A stretch of 64,000 nt of DNA from Amaranthus tricolor (Eukaryota; Streptophyta; Magnoliopsida; Caryophyllales; Amaranthaceae): NCBI RefSeq assembly GCF_026212465.1, contig NC_080053.1, forward strand, positions 11,004,895-11,068,894. Direction: 5' to 3'. Positions 37,701 to 50,183 of the stretch are shown piece after piece. The notes beneath the pieces were generated by a model that worked only from the letters and a program-made list of their open reading frames with translations, did not search any database and was not told the DNA's origin. The translations under genes were made by a program, and so were the position numbers. Positions within the stretch are counted from its first letter, which is position 1. Every line of letters starts with the position of its first letter.

Positions 37701-40700
37701 GCACACTTGATCAGAGATTTGTTTTACCTTCGAGCTATCAAAGGTAATCCATGTGCCTCCTTATTCAATCCATGTGCTTGCTTATTTAAGTGTGTTGTTT
37801 TATTCTCCTCAACGATCCAGATTTATCTAGATTAGTAATTAGATAAAATAGGATAAGTTAGCCACAATATATCAGATAGTTTGTTACATCTGTTTTAGTT
37901 TGTTACTTGCTGTTGAGCTGTACTTTTATTCTTGTATATAAAGGGGTGTTTTGTTCACCAAACTGTATGTAATTCTTCTGCGTGAAATGAAAGTATATTC
38001 CTCAATCTTTTACTTGCATTTCTAACAGATTGTGGCAGCCCTTCTATGAAGGTCATGGTAATATGCTCCTATACCTGCAAGGGAATTAGTAGTAGTTGTA
38101 GGAGTCTGTTAGAATGTTGGTAATGAGGAATTAGCTAGTTGACAGACTGTACATTCTTTCACATGGCTTGTGATTTGTCTTCTCGTCCCCTTCCAATACC
38201 ATTCAGTTGTGATATGTAAATATGTTTTAAGCTCCTCCGCATGCCGGCCTACTAGTGAGTCATGATATTCTCATATTAAAAAGGAATAAATGGAGTTTAT
38301 GGATACATCAAATGTTCATATGACAAATGAATATAGAAAAGCAACACAAATAGAAACAACATCTTGAGAACAAACGGGGAGGGAAAAGAAGAGAAAAAAA
38401 AAAAGAAAGGAAAAGAGACAAGAAAATAAACTTGGTTTTCACTTCTTGGTGTAACTAAAATCGTTACTCAAGAAGTGATTCTTCTCATTAACCCAAATAA
38501 CAACCATGAAAGTGTCACCCAAATCATCCAAAACACACAAAAAAACAATTGCTCACATGAATTTGCTGAAGCGGATGGGAAAATAAGAAAATGAAGCAAT
38601 GATGAGGAGAAAGGACCTAGAGCACATAAAAAGTATCGAAAGTGCGCTTGCAGGGTAAAGCAAGAGAGATGGTATAAGAAGAAGAGGAAGGCAAGAAAAA
38701 TCAAAACAAGGTAACACCAGAGATAAGTATGGGAAGTGGGAAAGTTTTAGGTATATATCAGGGCAAGAAAAGGGTAACACTTATAGTACAAAATATTAAC
38801 CGTGTCATCACATCGCAACCACTATAAAGGTTTTTCACCTCTACTACAAAATAGTCTCATAACCATGAAGCCATCCAAGTTCACCGCAAAAGTGGTTTGC
38901 ATGTCGTTACAGCAATAGATTGTGTACTATAGTTTCACCAAGAGGATCGTTTTAGTCATTTTTTTTACTGCCTTAAAGTTCTAAAAAAGTTACACACTCG
39001 GGATTTTCGTAAATTTTTATATCCAAAAGAAAACACGAGCAATATACAAATTACAATAGCGTAATGAAATTGTTGTACAGCAAAGGCCACCAAACTGGTC
39101 AAAAAATTACAATCACACTTATAAGTAAGAAATATGCAAAAAGAAAGAGATAAGAGATGGGGAAGGGAAGAACGAGGGTAAAAGAGCATAATATAGAGAT
39201 GTGTTTAAGAGGCTCGAGTTTTCCAAATTTATTAGTAAGATTCGAATTGAACAACAGAATCCCATGAGACTTGACCATGGCTCTTTTTTGATTTCATGAA
39301 AGCCTAGAATGAATGTCGTACCGCAAAGGCAATAAACTTGTCAAATATGTTGCAAGAATTTTAGGTGCACAAGAGAAAAAATTCAAGAACATACCATTAT
39401 TGGCTCTTTGCTTTTGATGGAGAGATATAGTGCTTTCCCGTGTCGTGACAAGTAACTTAGCACTGCAAATGCTTCATCGTGCTCTTTAAACAAACTTTCA
39501 AAATGTTTCATCGTTATGATGCATGAAGATGTCCAGTTGGTTTCTGACAATGCTTTCACAACATATGTTGCTCGATCCTAACATCCAAAAAGGTCCAAAA
39601 GAAATATTTTAGTTCCCCACTCCAAGAAAAAAAGTCTATGCATTCAGGTTAAAGGTTCATGAAAATGTTTATCGAAGACAAAAAAAGTCAATAAACCAAT
39701 GAGAGATAGTAAGAAGGTAGAAGAACCTCCAACATAGTTAGAAGAATGAGTCGATCATTCAGAATATCACTTGAAGTTGGTGATTTGAAGGCAATGGGAA
39801 AATGAATAATTTTCATAAGTCGAGAAAGGCGTCCAGTTGTTGGATCTTCAAAATCACTTAATCGCAAAAGATCACCATTGTTGTACATTTCAAGCTGAAA
39901 ACCTCAAACAAAAACATTGTGATGCCAAAAAGTTAACAAAAAGTACACATGTGTTGAGTATAAGTAAAAGTTCTATCCCTATAAACATTAAAGCAAGCAA
40001 TATGTAAATGATGTCCATGTGGAATTTTTTCCACACTATCCTCCATAAATTGAATTACATCCGATTCAAATGGATCAAAAGGACGAGAAGTCTTACGCTT
40101 GCACATCAAAAGTTAAACTAAATTTTCCAAAATTAGCAATGATTTTAGCAATAATCTTTGAAGCTAATACAACGAAAAAAAAAGGTTTTTTAAATGATTT
40201 TTTGTCAAAGTTATTACAATAATCAAAGTTATTTAACATGAGATTTTTTTCATCTAAATAGAATTATATATTTTCATCACTAAAAAGTTTTGATATAGAA
40301 TTTGCCTCTCTTTGATTTGGCTTCTTTGTTGTTCTAATCTTTCTTACTTACCATATTCTCAATGAAATTGATTTAAATCTCTAGTGATCTAGTTTCCAAA
40401 GATGCAAAGCTTGAAGATAAGTTGATAGATACTGAAGTACAAGATTGAGACTTCTACCATTATTTGTGCACATACTAATCATATTTGAATGTCTACATGA
40501 AAAATTCTTGCTCAAAACTTGAATTTTGCAACTAAATTGCCCTTGTACTTGTTTAAATATTCTATATTTTTCTTGTGCCATTATAAGTATGGTTCAATTC
40601 ACCAACGTAAAGTTTTCAAAAAGCAAGTAATATGGAGTAAACATTAAGAACTTTGTTATTCCCATAGAATGTGAAAAGATTTTCATGAGTAAACAATAGC

Positions 40701-42780
40701 ATTACCCATTAAAACAACATTTTAGTATGAAAAAAATATTTAATATTATATTTTTTGATTCAAAATACATAATATTATGGGAGATCAATTGCTAGATGAT
40801 GGAGAGAAATGTATTTTTAGGTGAGTGACAAGCCTATTGAAAAATGTTTTAAAATTTTGACAAATTGGAGTCAACAATTTGTTATAATTTACAAAATTTT
40901 ATTTTTAATATATTTGGCTAGTAACTTTTACAATTTTTCTAAGAATGTTTGTTATAGTTTATTTGCTAACACGTCAATGGCAAAACTTAGGGTAAAATTT
41001 AAGAGAGTGAAGTTTCGCACCTTTAACCTATCAATTTTAGTATATTATATTACTACTATGCTAACAATCATCATACAATTTTAAAGGTGGCATTATATTT
41101 ATTATGCCAATAAAAAACGTGAGAGGACGACGTCATATCCCTTTAAAAGTACCCTACAAAAAGTGTTTAGTATTGCAACAAGCACTGCAATATTTGAATT
41201 GCAGCGAACATTACAATTTTTCAATATCTTATCCCAATTTGAAAATTATGGTCCGCCATTGATCCTACTATATGTAAAAAAATGTGGTTACACTACTTTG
41301 TTTCCATTGTTATACTTTTATAACCACGCCCATACAATACACTGCAATATCTGAATTGCAGCGAACATTACAATTTTTCAATATCTTATCCCAATTTGAA
41401 AATTCTGGTCCGCCATTGATCCTACTATATGTAAAAAAATGTGGTTACACTACTTTGTTTCCATTGTTATACTTTTATAACCACGCCCATACAATATTCC
41501 TTCTACGTATATGTAAATCATTTTTTTTTTTATTTAAATTATTGTTTTGGAATATATTGGTGGGCCACCTCTTTACCATATTCATAATCTGTTCAACTTA
41601 CTTTTGCTCGCATTGCTTCCTCTTTCATTACATGATGTCATATATTTTGTACTCAAATGATCATAAAGCAATATATGTTTGCCTTTTTCAACATAAATCT
41701 ACGACATGTTCCAAAGATTTTAACCCAAACCAAAAGGAGAGAAAACGAATATTTGAGTTATTGAATATTCAAACACCTTATTTTTCTGTGTAATTCTATA
41801 ATGGAACTTGATTTGACTTTTTTGCAGTGAACCATAGATTTGAGTTATTATGATCAAGTTCTCCTGCAGTATGTTATAACCCTTAATGAACTTATCTAGT
41901 TATTCTAGGCGGGAATGTAATCATGGAATCAAATAACAGTCGTTCTAACGCAACTTGGGCGAGTTGTAACAGTTTTCTAAGAGATTGTTTCGAAATAACG
42001 CGATATATAACGTGGTATTAAAAAACGTCAAGTTACCTCGAATTTCATCCGATTAAGGCGAATTTGAACGAGATTTCGCAGAAAATAAGAGCAAGATTCT
42101 TTTTTCTTCATGAAATACATAAAAAGATGCCAAATTTACAGCCTTTTCAGATGTTACTGTTAGTCACCCAAAACACCAATAATATACATCTATCTTCCAA
42201 ATTCTACCCAACTTACATCCTATGCTACAACAATCAAGCACAAGTAGAACAAGCCTAAAAGGGAAGGAAATAAGACTTACATATTAAGATCTAAACTTTG
42301 AACTTCATTGAAGCTCCAAGGGCGCCATTGAAGTGTAGGAAGTGAAGGTACTGTGAGTCCACGTCATTGAAGACCTAAACTTGAAGCTCCAACAGCCTCC
42401 AAGCTTGAATCTCGCAAGTTTAGATTCTGATTCTTTCACTTTAGACTTTGGGATGAAGGATAGAACTCAGAGAATACAATTACAAAAATAAGAGAGACGA
42501 AGGATAGAAATAGATTAAAAATCAGAGGATAAGAATAAAAAGAGATGAAAAAAATAAGAATAAAAAAAATCAGAGTACCTGGGGAGCGACGTTAGGGGGC
42601 ATTTAAAGTTATTGAAAAGTGAACTCATCACTTATGCCATTAATCATTAATTTGTTATTAAAGTTTTTTTTGTACAATTAATACTTTAATGAATGACCGA
42701 CAATGTCTAGAATATATCAAACTCATATACTTTATATATTCTTGCCATTCATTGTTAATTTTTTAAAGATCTTTTAATTG

Positions 42781-42867
<87 letters not shown>

Positions 42868-45800
42868 TAGTTGTAATTATAATTTTCAATTATATATGTT
42901 TGTTAATTGTAATTATGTTTTTCAATAATTGTAATTAATTTAGAATTTATACAATTAGTTGATTAAAGAGTGATATAAATTATAGCGTTTAAAAAAAAAC
43001 ATTTTTTTTAATACTCATCAACAAAATAATTGTAATGGTTGGGAGGATATTGGATGAAAACTTGGTAAGTAGTTGATGGTAAAAAAAGATAATTCAATGC
43101 GATTTTTGTGAAGTTATTTTCGAAGAATAACTAGATTAAAACTTAGCTCATGAAAAAGCTGAAGCTTGGAATCTAGGAGAGACGTAATAAAACTATTAAA
43201 TGGTTATAAAAGTAGGGATAAATAAAAAATAAATAGAAAATTTCAAGAAAATATAACAAATTCAATGCGACCTGTTTACACTGACGATGATGATGTAAAG
43301 ATTGAGAATCAGAATATTCTCGACGACTTAGTCGTTTTGAGCACGAGTTTCAACATCGAAGGGGGACCTATGGTGGTCAAGAAAATTACTACACCGATGG
43401 ATGTAATAGATACAATCAAATCCTCAATCTAAATCTCAACATGTTCGAGATGTTGATTATGCAAGAGGAGGACGACATGAGGTATCAAACCCCTTGACTA
43501 AATTACGTTCTCGCGAGATTGAGTTAATGAAAGATTGTACTAAAAAAAACAAACAAAACTCCCCACAAGTTTAGTTTAAAAGGCCTAAAGAAATTTTTAA
43601 AAGCTTTTGGAAGTTGGTTTATTAATACCAGCACGCCATTCAGAGCAATTATTTTAGTCTTCATTAATTAGCTTTTGGAAACAATACGAGTGGTTGGTGA
43701 TAGATGTATAGCTCCATTTGCATATGACTTAGCACAAGTAATATTACAGTATTATTTTAATCATTTCATAAAAAATATTTTAATTAATTTCATTAAAGTC
43801 TGATTTTTATTTTACTAGTACGTATTTCTCCCCTAAGAGTGTAAAGAAAAGAAAATATAAAGAGTCATGAGCCAATTTGGGATGAATGGGGTGTTTCTAT
43901 AATGTGTGATGGATGGACTAAACCTACAAATTTGTCAATTATTAATTGTCTTATTTATTTCATTCGTGGCACGATTTTTCAGAAATCGTTAGATGCCACA
44001 AGCATTTGCAAAAAAGATACCTCATACTACTTCAAGCTCATGACGGATGTCATTAAAGAACAGGGTCCACATAGAATTATCCTAGTAACTAATAATGAAT
44101 AAGCTATAAAATTGGCAAAAAAAATTAAAGAACATTAACCTCATATTTATTGGACTAGTTGTACGACACATTGGTTTAAATTTTATTTTGAGAAGATCTT
44201 GAAAAACTAGAAAACATCATGTGTGTGCTTTTTAAAGAAAAAAGATCAGTCAATGGATTTACAGTTACAAGTGGGCAATATCTTATAAAAAACAATTTAC
44301 CAATGGTCGAGAATTGGCGCGTCCTAGCATTACACATTTTGCCACACAATATTATCATGTTGGAGTGTGTTGTGAGGCACAAAACTTCTTACAAGATATG
44401 TTTGACTCTGCAGATTGGTTGGACTCAAGGTATGGACAAATGATTGACGATTTAGCTATAGGAATTCGTCAATTATTGTCTAAAAATCCTTCGACCTTTG
44501 TGGCTGAAGTTTAGGACAAGACAAACATTGTCTTGAAATTGAAAGATCCCATAATTAAAGTATTAAGGTTTGTTAGCGGAGATGAGAAACCAACAATGGG
44601 ATTTATATACGAAGCAATTGATCACATGAAAGAATCGATCAAAAGTAATATGTCATATTACCTTGATTATTGGAAAAAGGTTGACAAAAGACAGCTTTTT
44701 CTTCATACAGATTTACATGCAATAGCTTACATGATTTTATTCATTATTTAATTATTTAGATATCATTTATGATTTTAATTATTATTTTAATTAACCTATT
44801 TATTGTGTTTTATGTTGAAGGACCAAGGTGATGATGGGGGTAATGATGATGGTAATGAAGATGGTGAACATGGAGGTGGATACAATTACTATGCGATTGC
44901 TAATCCTGGTGAACAACATAGTGATGGATTCTAAACCCAACCTTCAATTGGTGAAGAACAGCACTATTAAACATCTAAAGGGCGGCTTAAGAGACTGTCG
45001 GCGCAATATTCACATGATTTTGTTGATGATTGTAATTCACTACATGAATTCTCTGCACAAATGATGTCATCTAAATCACAAGGGTCAAATGTCGAAAGCT
45101 CCAAGGGTACACCATACTCTGTCTACATATTTTTACCAACTCCATTCACCATACCAATAAGAATCCAAAAATCATTATGGTTCTTCCACTGACAACTTGA
45201 ACCTCAGAAATCCTGAAAATGTCCAAAATATAACTATGGGGCTTTAATTTATAGTGGAGTACATTATCACAACCCTACCATATATAAAGGTAGTTATAGC
45301 TCAAGTCAAAATGACCAATCATAATGGATGATGCAGGTACATTCTTGTTTGACAGCCATTAGAGAGCTCACTATGTTGCAAACTATGGAAATATGCAACA
45401 AGAACCTCCTTGACATTCATTTTGATTTTGATTACAAGTAGTCACTTAATCTTCTAAAATAACATTGTAATATTAATTTAATTCATATGGAATGTATTAA
45501 ATAATTGTTTAAATATTCAGTTGTTTACACTGTGGTAACAATTATTCATGTCATTTTGGTTTAATGGCTATAAGATTAACTTATTATAATCATCTTTCAT
45601 CACATATATTATGGTCTTTATTGATAAGTTTGTTAACATGCTGACCACCACAAGACGCGCATAAGAGGAGAGTTGGCGGCACAAATATCCGAAAACGTTC
45701 CATCCTAAAGAAATTGGTTATAGGAAGAATAGCCCATCAAGCTTTATATGTTAGTCAACCTGTCTGTAATCTTTCGTTGTGGGATCACATGCAGGTTATT

Positions 45801-48800
45801 CTTTCAGCACTCTCCTTCACATGTGAGCCCATTTTTTAATTGGATGGGAACGTCATTCTTTTCGAACCCGCACATTGTTTTTATGGAAGATAGAGAATTA
45901 TTTTGTTTCCAGTTGATCGGAAATCGTCTGCTTTGACACCATGTAAAAGATCAAAGCTCTTGATACAATCATTTTTGGGTTCAAATTGCTAGGTCATGAA
46001 AATTCATCACGTGATCGCCCCTCAGCATTGTTAAAATCACGTTTCTAATGTACGATTCTATGATTTTACGATCTAAAAACAAGCGAGCAATTCGAATCGT
46101 AAGTAAAATTGTAAGTTGGTAGAATCTTTCGATTCTAATTAAAATAAAATTTGTAGAGGTAGAATCATAACACAATTCAACGATTCGATTCTACAAATTC
46201 ATTCTTATTTTTTATTTATTTTTTTAGATACCATCTTTTATTAATTTTTCTTACGATTAACTATCCATCATCATAGTTTCTAAAAAGTAAATTTCTTCAT
46301 CATCGGTATGAAGATTTAAACTAATTATTAAATATTTTTTTATTTCATTCTTAAAAATAAAGTGAATAAAACTTAAATTAATAAACTTAAAACTTTTGAG
46401 ATGAATAATTATAACTAAATAGCAAATTTAAGTTTATTGTAGAATCTTACAATCCTACGATTCAATTCTATAGGTCTGAACGATTTCAAGTAGAATCCCG
46501 ATTTTAACAACTTTGCCCCATAGGCACTTGTGTGGACACACCCAAGGGGCACCCATGGGCTCGAGCCCACAAACCCACGAGTGATGGGCATTGACTTGCA
46601 TACAACACTTCATAAGTTTACTCTTTCCCAAAACCATATGGTTTTAGAATGAGTACTCATCAATCATTATATTAGGTAACTACTTGTAATCAAAACCAAA
46701 ATGAACATCAAGGAGGTTCTTGTTGCGTATTTCATTCAATCAATTGCTTCGTATATAAATCCCATTGTTGGTTTCTCATCTCCGTCAACAAGCCTTAATA
46801 TTTTAATAATGGGATCTTTCAATTTTCAAGACAATGTCTGCCTTGTCCCAAAATTCAGCCACAGATGTCGAAGGATTTTTAGACAATAATTGACGAATTC
46901 CTATAGTTAAATCGTCAATCATTTGTCCATAACTTGAGTTCAACCAATCTCCGGAGTCAAACATATCTTGTACGAAGTTTTGTGCCTCAAAACACATTCC
47001 AACATGATAAATTGTGTGGCGAAACGTGTAATGCCAGGACGAGCCGATTCTCAACCATTGATGAATTGCTTCGTATAATATATTGTCCACTTGTAACTGT
47101 AAATCCAGTTTGATGTTTGATGTTTTCCAGGACTGATCATTTTATCTTTAACAAGCACATGTTTGATGTTTTCCAGATTTTCAAGATCTACTAAAAGTAA
47201 ATCCAAACCCATGTGCAACACAACCAATCCAATAAATATGAGGAAAACATCCTTCAATATTTTTTCCCTAGTAACTTTATTGGTTTTTTATTATCGGTTA
47301 CTACTTGGATAACTCTATATGGACCTTGTTATACAGTGACATCCTTCATGAGCTTGAAGTAGTATGGAACATCTTTTTTGCAAATGCTTGTGGCATCTAA
47401 TGATTTCTGAAAAAATTTTGTCACGAACAAAGTAAACAAGAAAGTTAATAATGGACAAACTTTTAGGACCAGTCCATCCATCACACATTATAAAAACACC
47501 TCTTTCATCCCAAATTGGATCATGACTCTTTATGTATTCTTTTCTTTACGCCCTTAGGGGAGAAATACCTACAGTAAAAAAACTTATTATGAATTATTAA
47601 AATAATACTGTAATATTACATCTGCTAAGTCACACAATGGAGCTATACATCTATCACCAACCTATTGTATTGTTTCCCAAAGCGGATTAGTGAAGACAGA
47701 CTCAATTGCTCCAAATGGTGTGTTGGTATCAATAAACCAACTTCCAAAAGCTTTCAATAATTTCTTTGGCCTTTTGTATTAAACTTGTGGAGAGCTTTAT
47801 TTGTTTTTTCTTAGCACAATCTTTCTCCAACTCAATCTTGCGAGCACGTAATCTAGTCAAGGGGTTAGATACCTCATGTCGTTCTACTCTTGCATAATCA
47901 ACATCTCAAACAGAGTAAGATCTAGAATGAGGATTTTGATTGTATCTACTACATTCATCAGTGTGGTAATTTTCTCGACCACCATTGGTCCCCTTCTATG
48001 TTCAAACTCATAATGACTAAATTGTCGAGAATATTCTAATTCTCAATCTTCTACATCATCATCATAAGAATTTTACACGTTACATTGAATTTGTTATATT
48101 TTCTTCAAGTTCCCTATTCATTCTTTGTTTATCCTAATTTTTTATAACGTAAAAGTACTATTATGTCTTTCCTAACCTCATTAGATACCAAGCCACATGG
48201 AGCTATATCACCTTTTTATGAGCTAAATGTTGTTTTAATCTTGTTTTTCCTATGGTAATAACTTTTACACAAAAATTGCATTGGATTTTATTTTTGTTAC
48301 CATCAACTATTTTACCAAATTTCCATCTAATATCTCTCCCGCTATTACAATTGTTTTGATGATAATGTACTAATATGTTACAAAACATTTATAAATTATA
48401 ATTAACAAATATATACAATTAAAAGAATATAATTACAGTTAACATATACATACAATTAAAAAAAACTTCAATAAAAAATACATCTAATGGTAAGAATATA
48501 TGATTTAATATATTTTAGACATTGTTGGTCTTTTTTCATTAATATATTAATTGTAAAAAACTTATAATAACAAATTAACAATTAATGGCAAATGGCAAGA
48601 GTAATGAACTTTACACGCCCCCACCATCGCCCTACACCTACTTTGTTTTTTCTATTCTTATTTCTTCATCTCTTTTATTTCTATTCTCTGATTTCTAATT
48701 TATTTCTATCATTCATCTCTCTTATTTCTACAATTTTATTCTTTGATTTATGTTCAATGATTCTATCCTTCATCTCTATCTCACCAATTTCTAAACTCTA

Positions 48801-49744
48801 AAGTCCAAAGTGAAACAAGCAGTAAGCAGTTCATTGCAAGATTCAAGCTTGGAGGCAGTTGGAGCTTCAAGATAAGGCATCATGGACTCATCGTATCCTC
48901 ACTTCCCACACTTCAATGAGGTCATTGGAGCTTCAGGACATTCAGATTCCATATCTAAACACTTAAGCTCTTATTACCTTCCCTTCAGTTTTTTTAGTTG
49001 TGTTTAATTGTTGTGACATGCGGCGCTTAAATTGGGGTAGAATTTGAAAGATACTTTATAATATTGAAGTTTTGGGTGACTACCATTTGCAAAAGGCTGT
49101 AAATTTGGTATTTTTTATGTATCTCGTCAAGAAAAAAAATCTCGCCTGCATCTACCGCAAACTCCCGTTCCAACTTGCCTGAACCCCACGAAATCCGAGT
49201 TAACTCGCATTTTTTGATACCCGTGAACGGTCTCTTACAAAACCGTTAAAACTCATCCGAGTCGTATTAGAATGGCCATTATTTGATTCCATGAATGTGT
49301 AGGGTTCATAACAAATGATCAGTGCTGATGGAATACAGAATCCGCAGTAGAATGATTTCAACAAACATAAATTAAAAGGACACTAACCAGAACATGATCG
49401 AGACATAAAGGGGTCAAGCCTCCACGATTGAACCAGGAATTTTTCATCTGCAAATCAGAAATAAACTTAAAATCAAAATTAATTTTAAATTTAAATTTAA
49501 AATTACAGTCTTATAGAAATATTATAGTAAAGTAGGATACCAGAGAAGGGGAGAGAAGAAGAATATTGAATCGACGAACGATAGTTATGATTAAGTCCCT
49601 CCAGAAAACGAAAAGAGACTCCCAATCCGACCTTTGACCGCTGAAAGCCTTGTATCTAGCAGTAGCCTTCACTTCGTCGTCCCAATCCGGTACTTGCTCC
49701 CTTATGAAATTCAACAATTGTTTTACTTCAACTTCATCCCCCAT
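28185..49744 (-). CDS. CHMP7: CHMP7-like SNF7-family ESCRT-III protein (8 coding exons, intact, giant introns)
   Basis: ESCRT-III subunit expected in membrane remodelling, including nuclear-envelope or endosome functions in the family. Exons on the minus strand: 49744-49541, 49447-49388, 39894-39727, 39577-39395, 30295-30165, 29373-29205, 29085-28956, 28456-28185. They sum to 1317 nt, 438 codons plus stop, with matching phases and GT-AG ends throughout. The N-terminal half has [55 protein letters not shown] and [13 protein letters not shown], the CHMP7-type winged-helix region. From exon 5, [12 protein letters not shown] then DVIDK-like ISVIDKQYK start the SNF7 helices, with [16 protein letters not shown] and a C-terminal acidic [16 protein letters not shown] (MIM-like). 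Intron 2 is 9.49 kb and intron 4 is 9.10 kb; the other five are 74-1500 bp. No stop or frameshift was found. Family identity is strong. Expression across such introns cannot be judged from sequence. Confidence 0.93.
28677..28750. repeat. (CA)n plus poly-C tract in CHMP7 intron 7
   Basis: About 14 CA units followed by C runs broken by single G (28705-28748). G-rich on the transcribed RNA strand of the gene. Reading frames over it (Pro/His or Gly/Val) are artefacts. Confidence 0.93.
30426..30753 (-). repeat. 3' LTR of the intronic Gypsy
   Basis: On the minus strand starts TGATGCTGTATAAAGG (TATA-like) and ends TTTCA, next to the duplication CATAG. Confidence 0.93.
30786..35956 (-). pseudogene. 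Gypsy gag-pol remains with chromodomain
   Basis: On the minus strand: gag 35956-35140 (two frames, [18 protein letters not shown]); zinc knuckle [14 protein letters not shown] near 35020; protease [13 protein letters not shown] near 34770; RT pieces near 33930-33490 ([26 protein letters not shown]), then [20 protein letters not shown] to 33373; RNase H from 32650 ([31 protein letters not shown]); integrase [34 protein letters not shown] and [15 protein letters not shown]; and a C-terminal chromodomain near 30790-30940 ([16 protein letters not shown]). Multiple frameshifts and stops make it inactive. Confidence 0.92.
32656..33367 (+). mobile_element. Solo LTR (712 bp) nested in the Gypsy element
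   Basis: Starts TGATCCAAGTAT and ends with the exact inverse ATACTTGGATCA, giving TG...CA tips with 12-bp inverted ends. It is flanked by the 5-bp duplication GGGGC (32651-32655 and 33368-33372). Removing it with one GGGGC rejoins the Gypsy codons for VTAPM. Inside, CTATAAATAAGCC (near 32990) and AATAAA (33038) look like promoter and poly(A) signals in plus orientation. No coding sequence. It could also be a short TRIM, but no internal duplicate LTR is seen. Confidence 0.85.
35957..36287 (-). repeat. 5' LTR of the intronic Gypsy
   Basis: On the minus strand starts TGATGCAGTATAAAGG and ends TATCA before the primer-binding site. About 5 percent diverged from the 3' LTR. Confidence 0.93.
36293..39394. 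other. CHMP7 intron 4, 5' portion, with retroelement relic
   Basis: About 3.1 kb of intron without host coding sequence. At 36946-37130 a frame reads [20 protein letters not shown], a pattern seen at the end of some retrotransposon polyproteins. It runs into a TG...CA unit at 37056-38027 with a TATATAAAGGGG box near 37936, likely a relic 3' LTR. 38100-39390 holds purine-rich simple sequence and nothing else I can name. Confidence 0.4.
39895..41871. other. CHMP7 intron 2, 3' portion
   Basis: Nearly 2 kb of AT-rich intron with no gene. It contains a 157-bp tandem duplication at 41184-41497, listed separately. No transposon ends were recognised elsewhere in it. Confidence 0.5.
41184..41497. repeat. 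157-bp tandem duplication in CHMP7 intron 2
   Basis: Units 41184-41340 and 41341-41497 both start ACTGCAATAT and end CGCCCATACAAT(A/-), with only a few differences, so the duplication is recent. Not coding. Confidence 0.92.
42782..42866. repeat. (TA)n(TG)n microsatellite
   Basis: TA units followed by TG units inside the left hAT arm. Confidence 0.95.
43040..45070 (+). pseudogene. hAT transposase remnant, left arm
   Basis: A BED-finger-like region (from about 43080, heavily mutated) precedes a DUF659-type block at 43902-44102 ([20 protein letters not shown]). Then come 44314-44514 ([35 protein letters not shown]) and 44533-44751 ([20 protein letters not shown]), and an Asp/Gly/Asn-rich tail. 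These are conserved hAT transposase regions. The C-terminal dimerisation domain is not intact, and stops and frameshifts separate every block. Confidence 0.8.
46030..46508. mobile_element. Possible MITE in the spacer of the hAT inverted repeat
   Basis: Starts GTTAAAATCACG and ends CGATTTTAAC, with inward related ACGATTCTA/TAGAATC strings in opposite orientations. About 480 bp, non-coding. No target duplication was seen, so limits and class are uncertain. Confidence 0.4.
46690..48390 (-). pseudogene. hAT transposase remnant, right arm
   Basis: Inverted partner of the left-arm transposase. A BED zinc finger survives better here (48388-48203; [20 protein letters not shown], with CxxC and H). 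The block at 47090-46803 matches the left arm ([39 protein letters not shown]), followed by [13 protein letters not shown]. After that a deletion relative to the left arm joins directly to an AACAAGAACCTCCTTGA block. Not functional. Confidence 0.8.
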
Positions 49745-49899
49745 TTTTGCAACTATTCAGAGTATAATGCTGCTACGTTTTAATTTTGATGCATTTTCCA
49801 GGTTTCCCTCTCTTCGTCATTTCATCCTGTTTCCTTCAGATTTTCTACTACGTAGTCTCCCTACGTCTCTTCATTAAACTTTTTTTTTTCCCGATTCTT
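49745..49899. promoter_or_regulatory. Short CHMP7 5' flank before a Mutator-like element
   Basis: Only about 150 bp separate the CHMP7 start codon (49744) from the terminal repeat of the neighbouring Mutator-like element. Any 5' UTR or core promoter not inside the element must lie here. No clear TATA box on the minus strand was identified. Confidence 0.4.
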
Positions 49900-50183
49900 A
49901 AAGTTTGACCACCATTTTCATTTTATCGCTATCTTCATATTAAATTTACAATTTTGCCCCTGAAATTAATAAAATTATGAAATTGTCACTGCAGTTAAAA
50001 CCTCTATAAAACACTTTATATTCACTCAATGACTCTCCTATCACTTCCAAAAACTCTAAATCTTCACATAAAATTAATCGGTGCTAAAACTTTGGAATCG
50101 AAGTCGTTAACAAGAAGTCGATGTAATATCTAAGCAAATTCATTCGAAAATTAAAAGGAAAAAAAATTAAAATGTTCATACCA

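Larger units (their letters stand above)
41872..49313. repeat. 7.4-kb inverted repeat of two hAT copies in CHMP7 intron 2
   Basis: Outer tips are TGTTATAACCCT (41872) and AGGGTTCATAACA (ending 49313). Inward from both tips matching blocks appear in opposite orientation: GGAATCAAATAA (41928 versus 49281); a stretch around AGGCTGTAAATTTGG (49090s) and its inverse near 42130; CAAGCTTGGAGG (48847) versus CCTCCAAGCTTG (42398); a TA-rich stretch; and the transposase blocks. Left arm is about 41872-45470, right arm about 46660-49313, with a spacer of about 1.2 kb. The right arm is shorter because of deletions. The right arm ends 75 bp from CHMP7 exon 2. Confidence 0.88.

Noticed and set aside
38468..38780. 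Minus-strand Phe/Leu/Ser-rich frames that look like membrane proteins
   Set aside because: They are translations of a purine-rich (plus strand) low-complexity stretch in CHMP7 intron 4, without conserved motifs.
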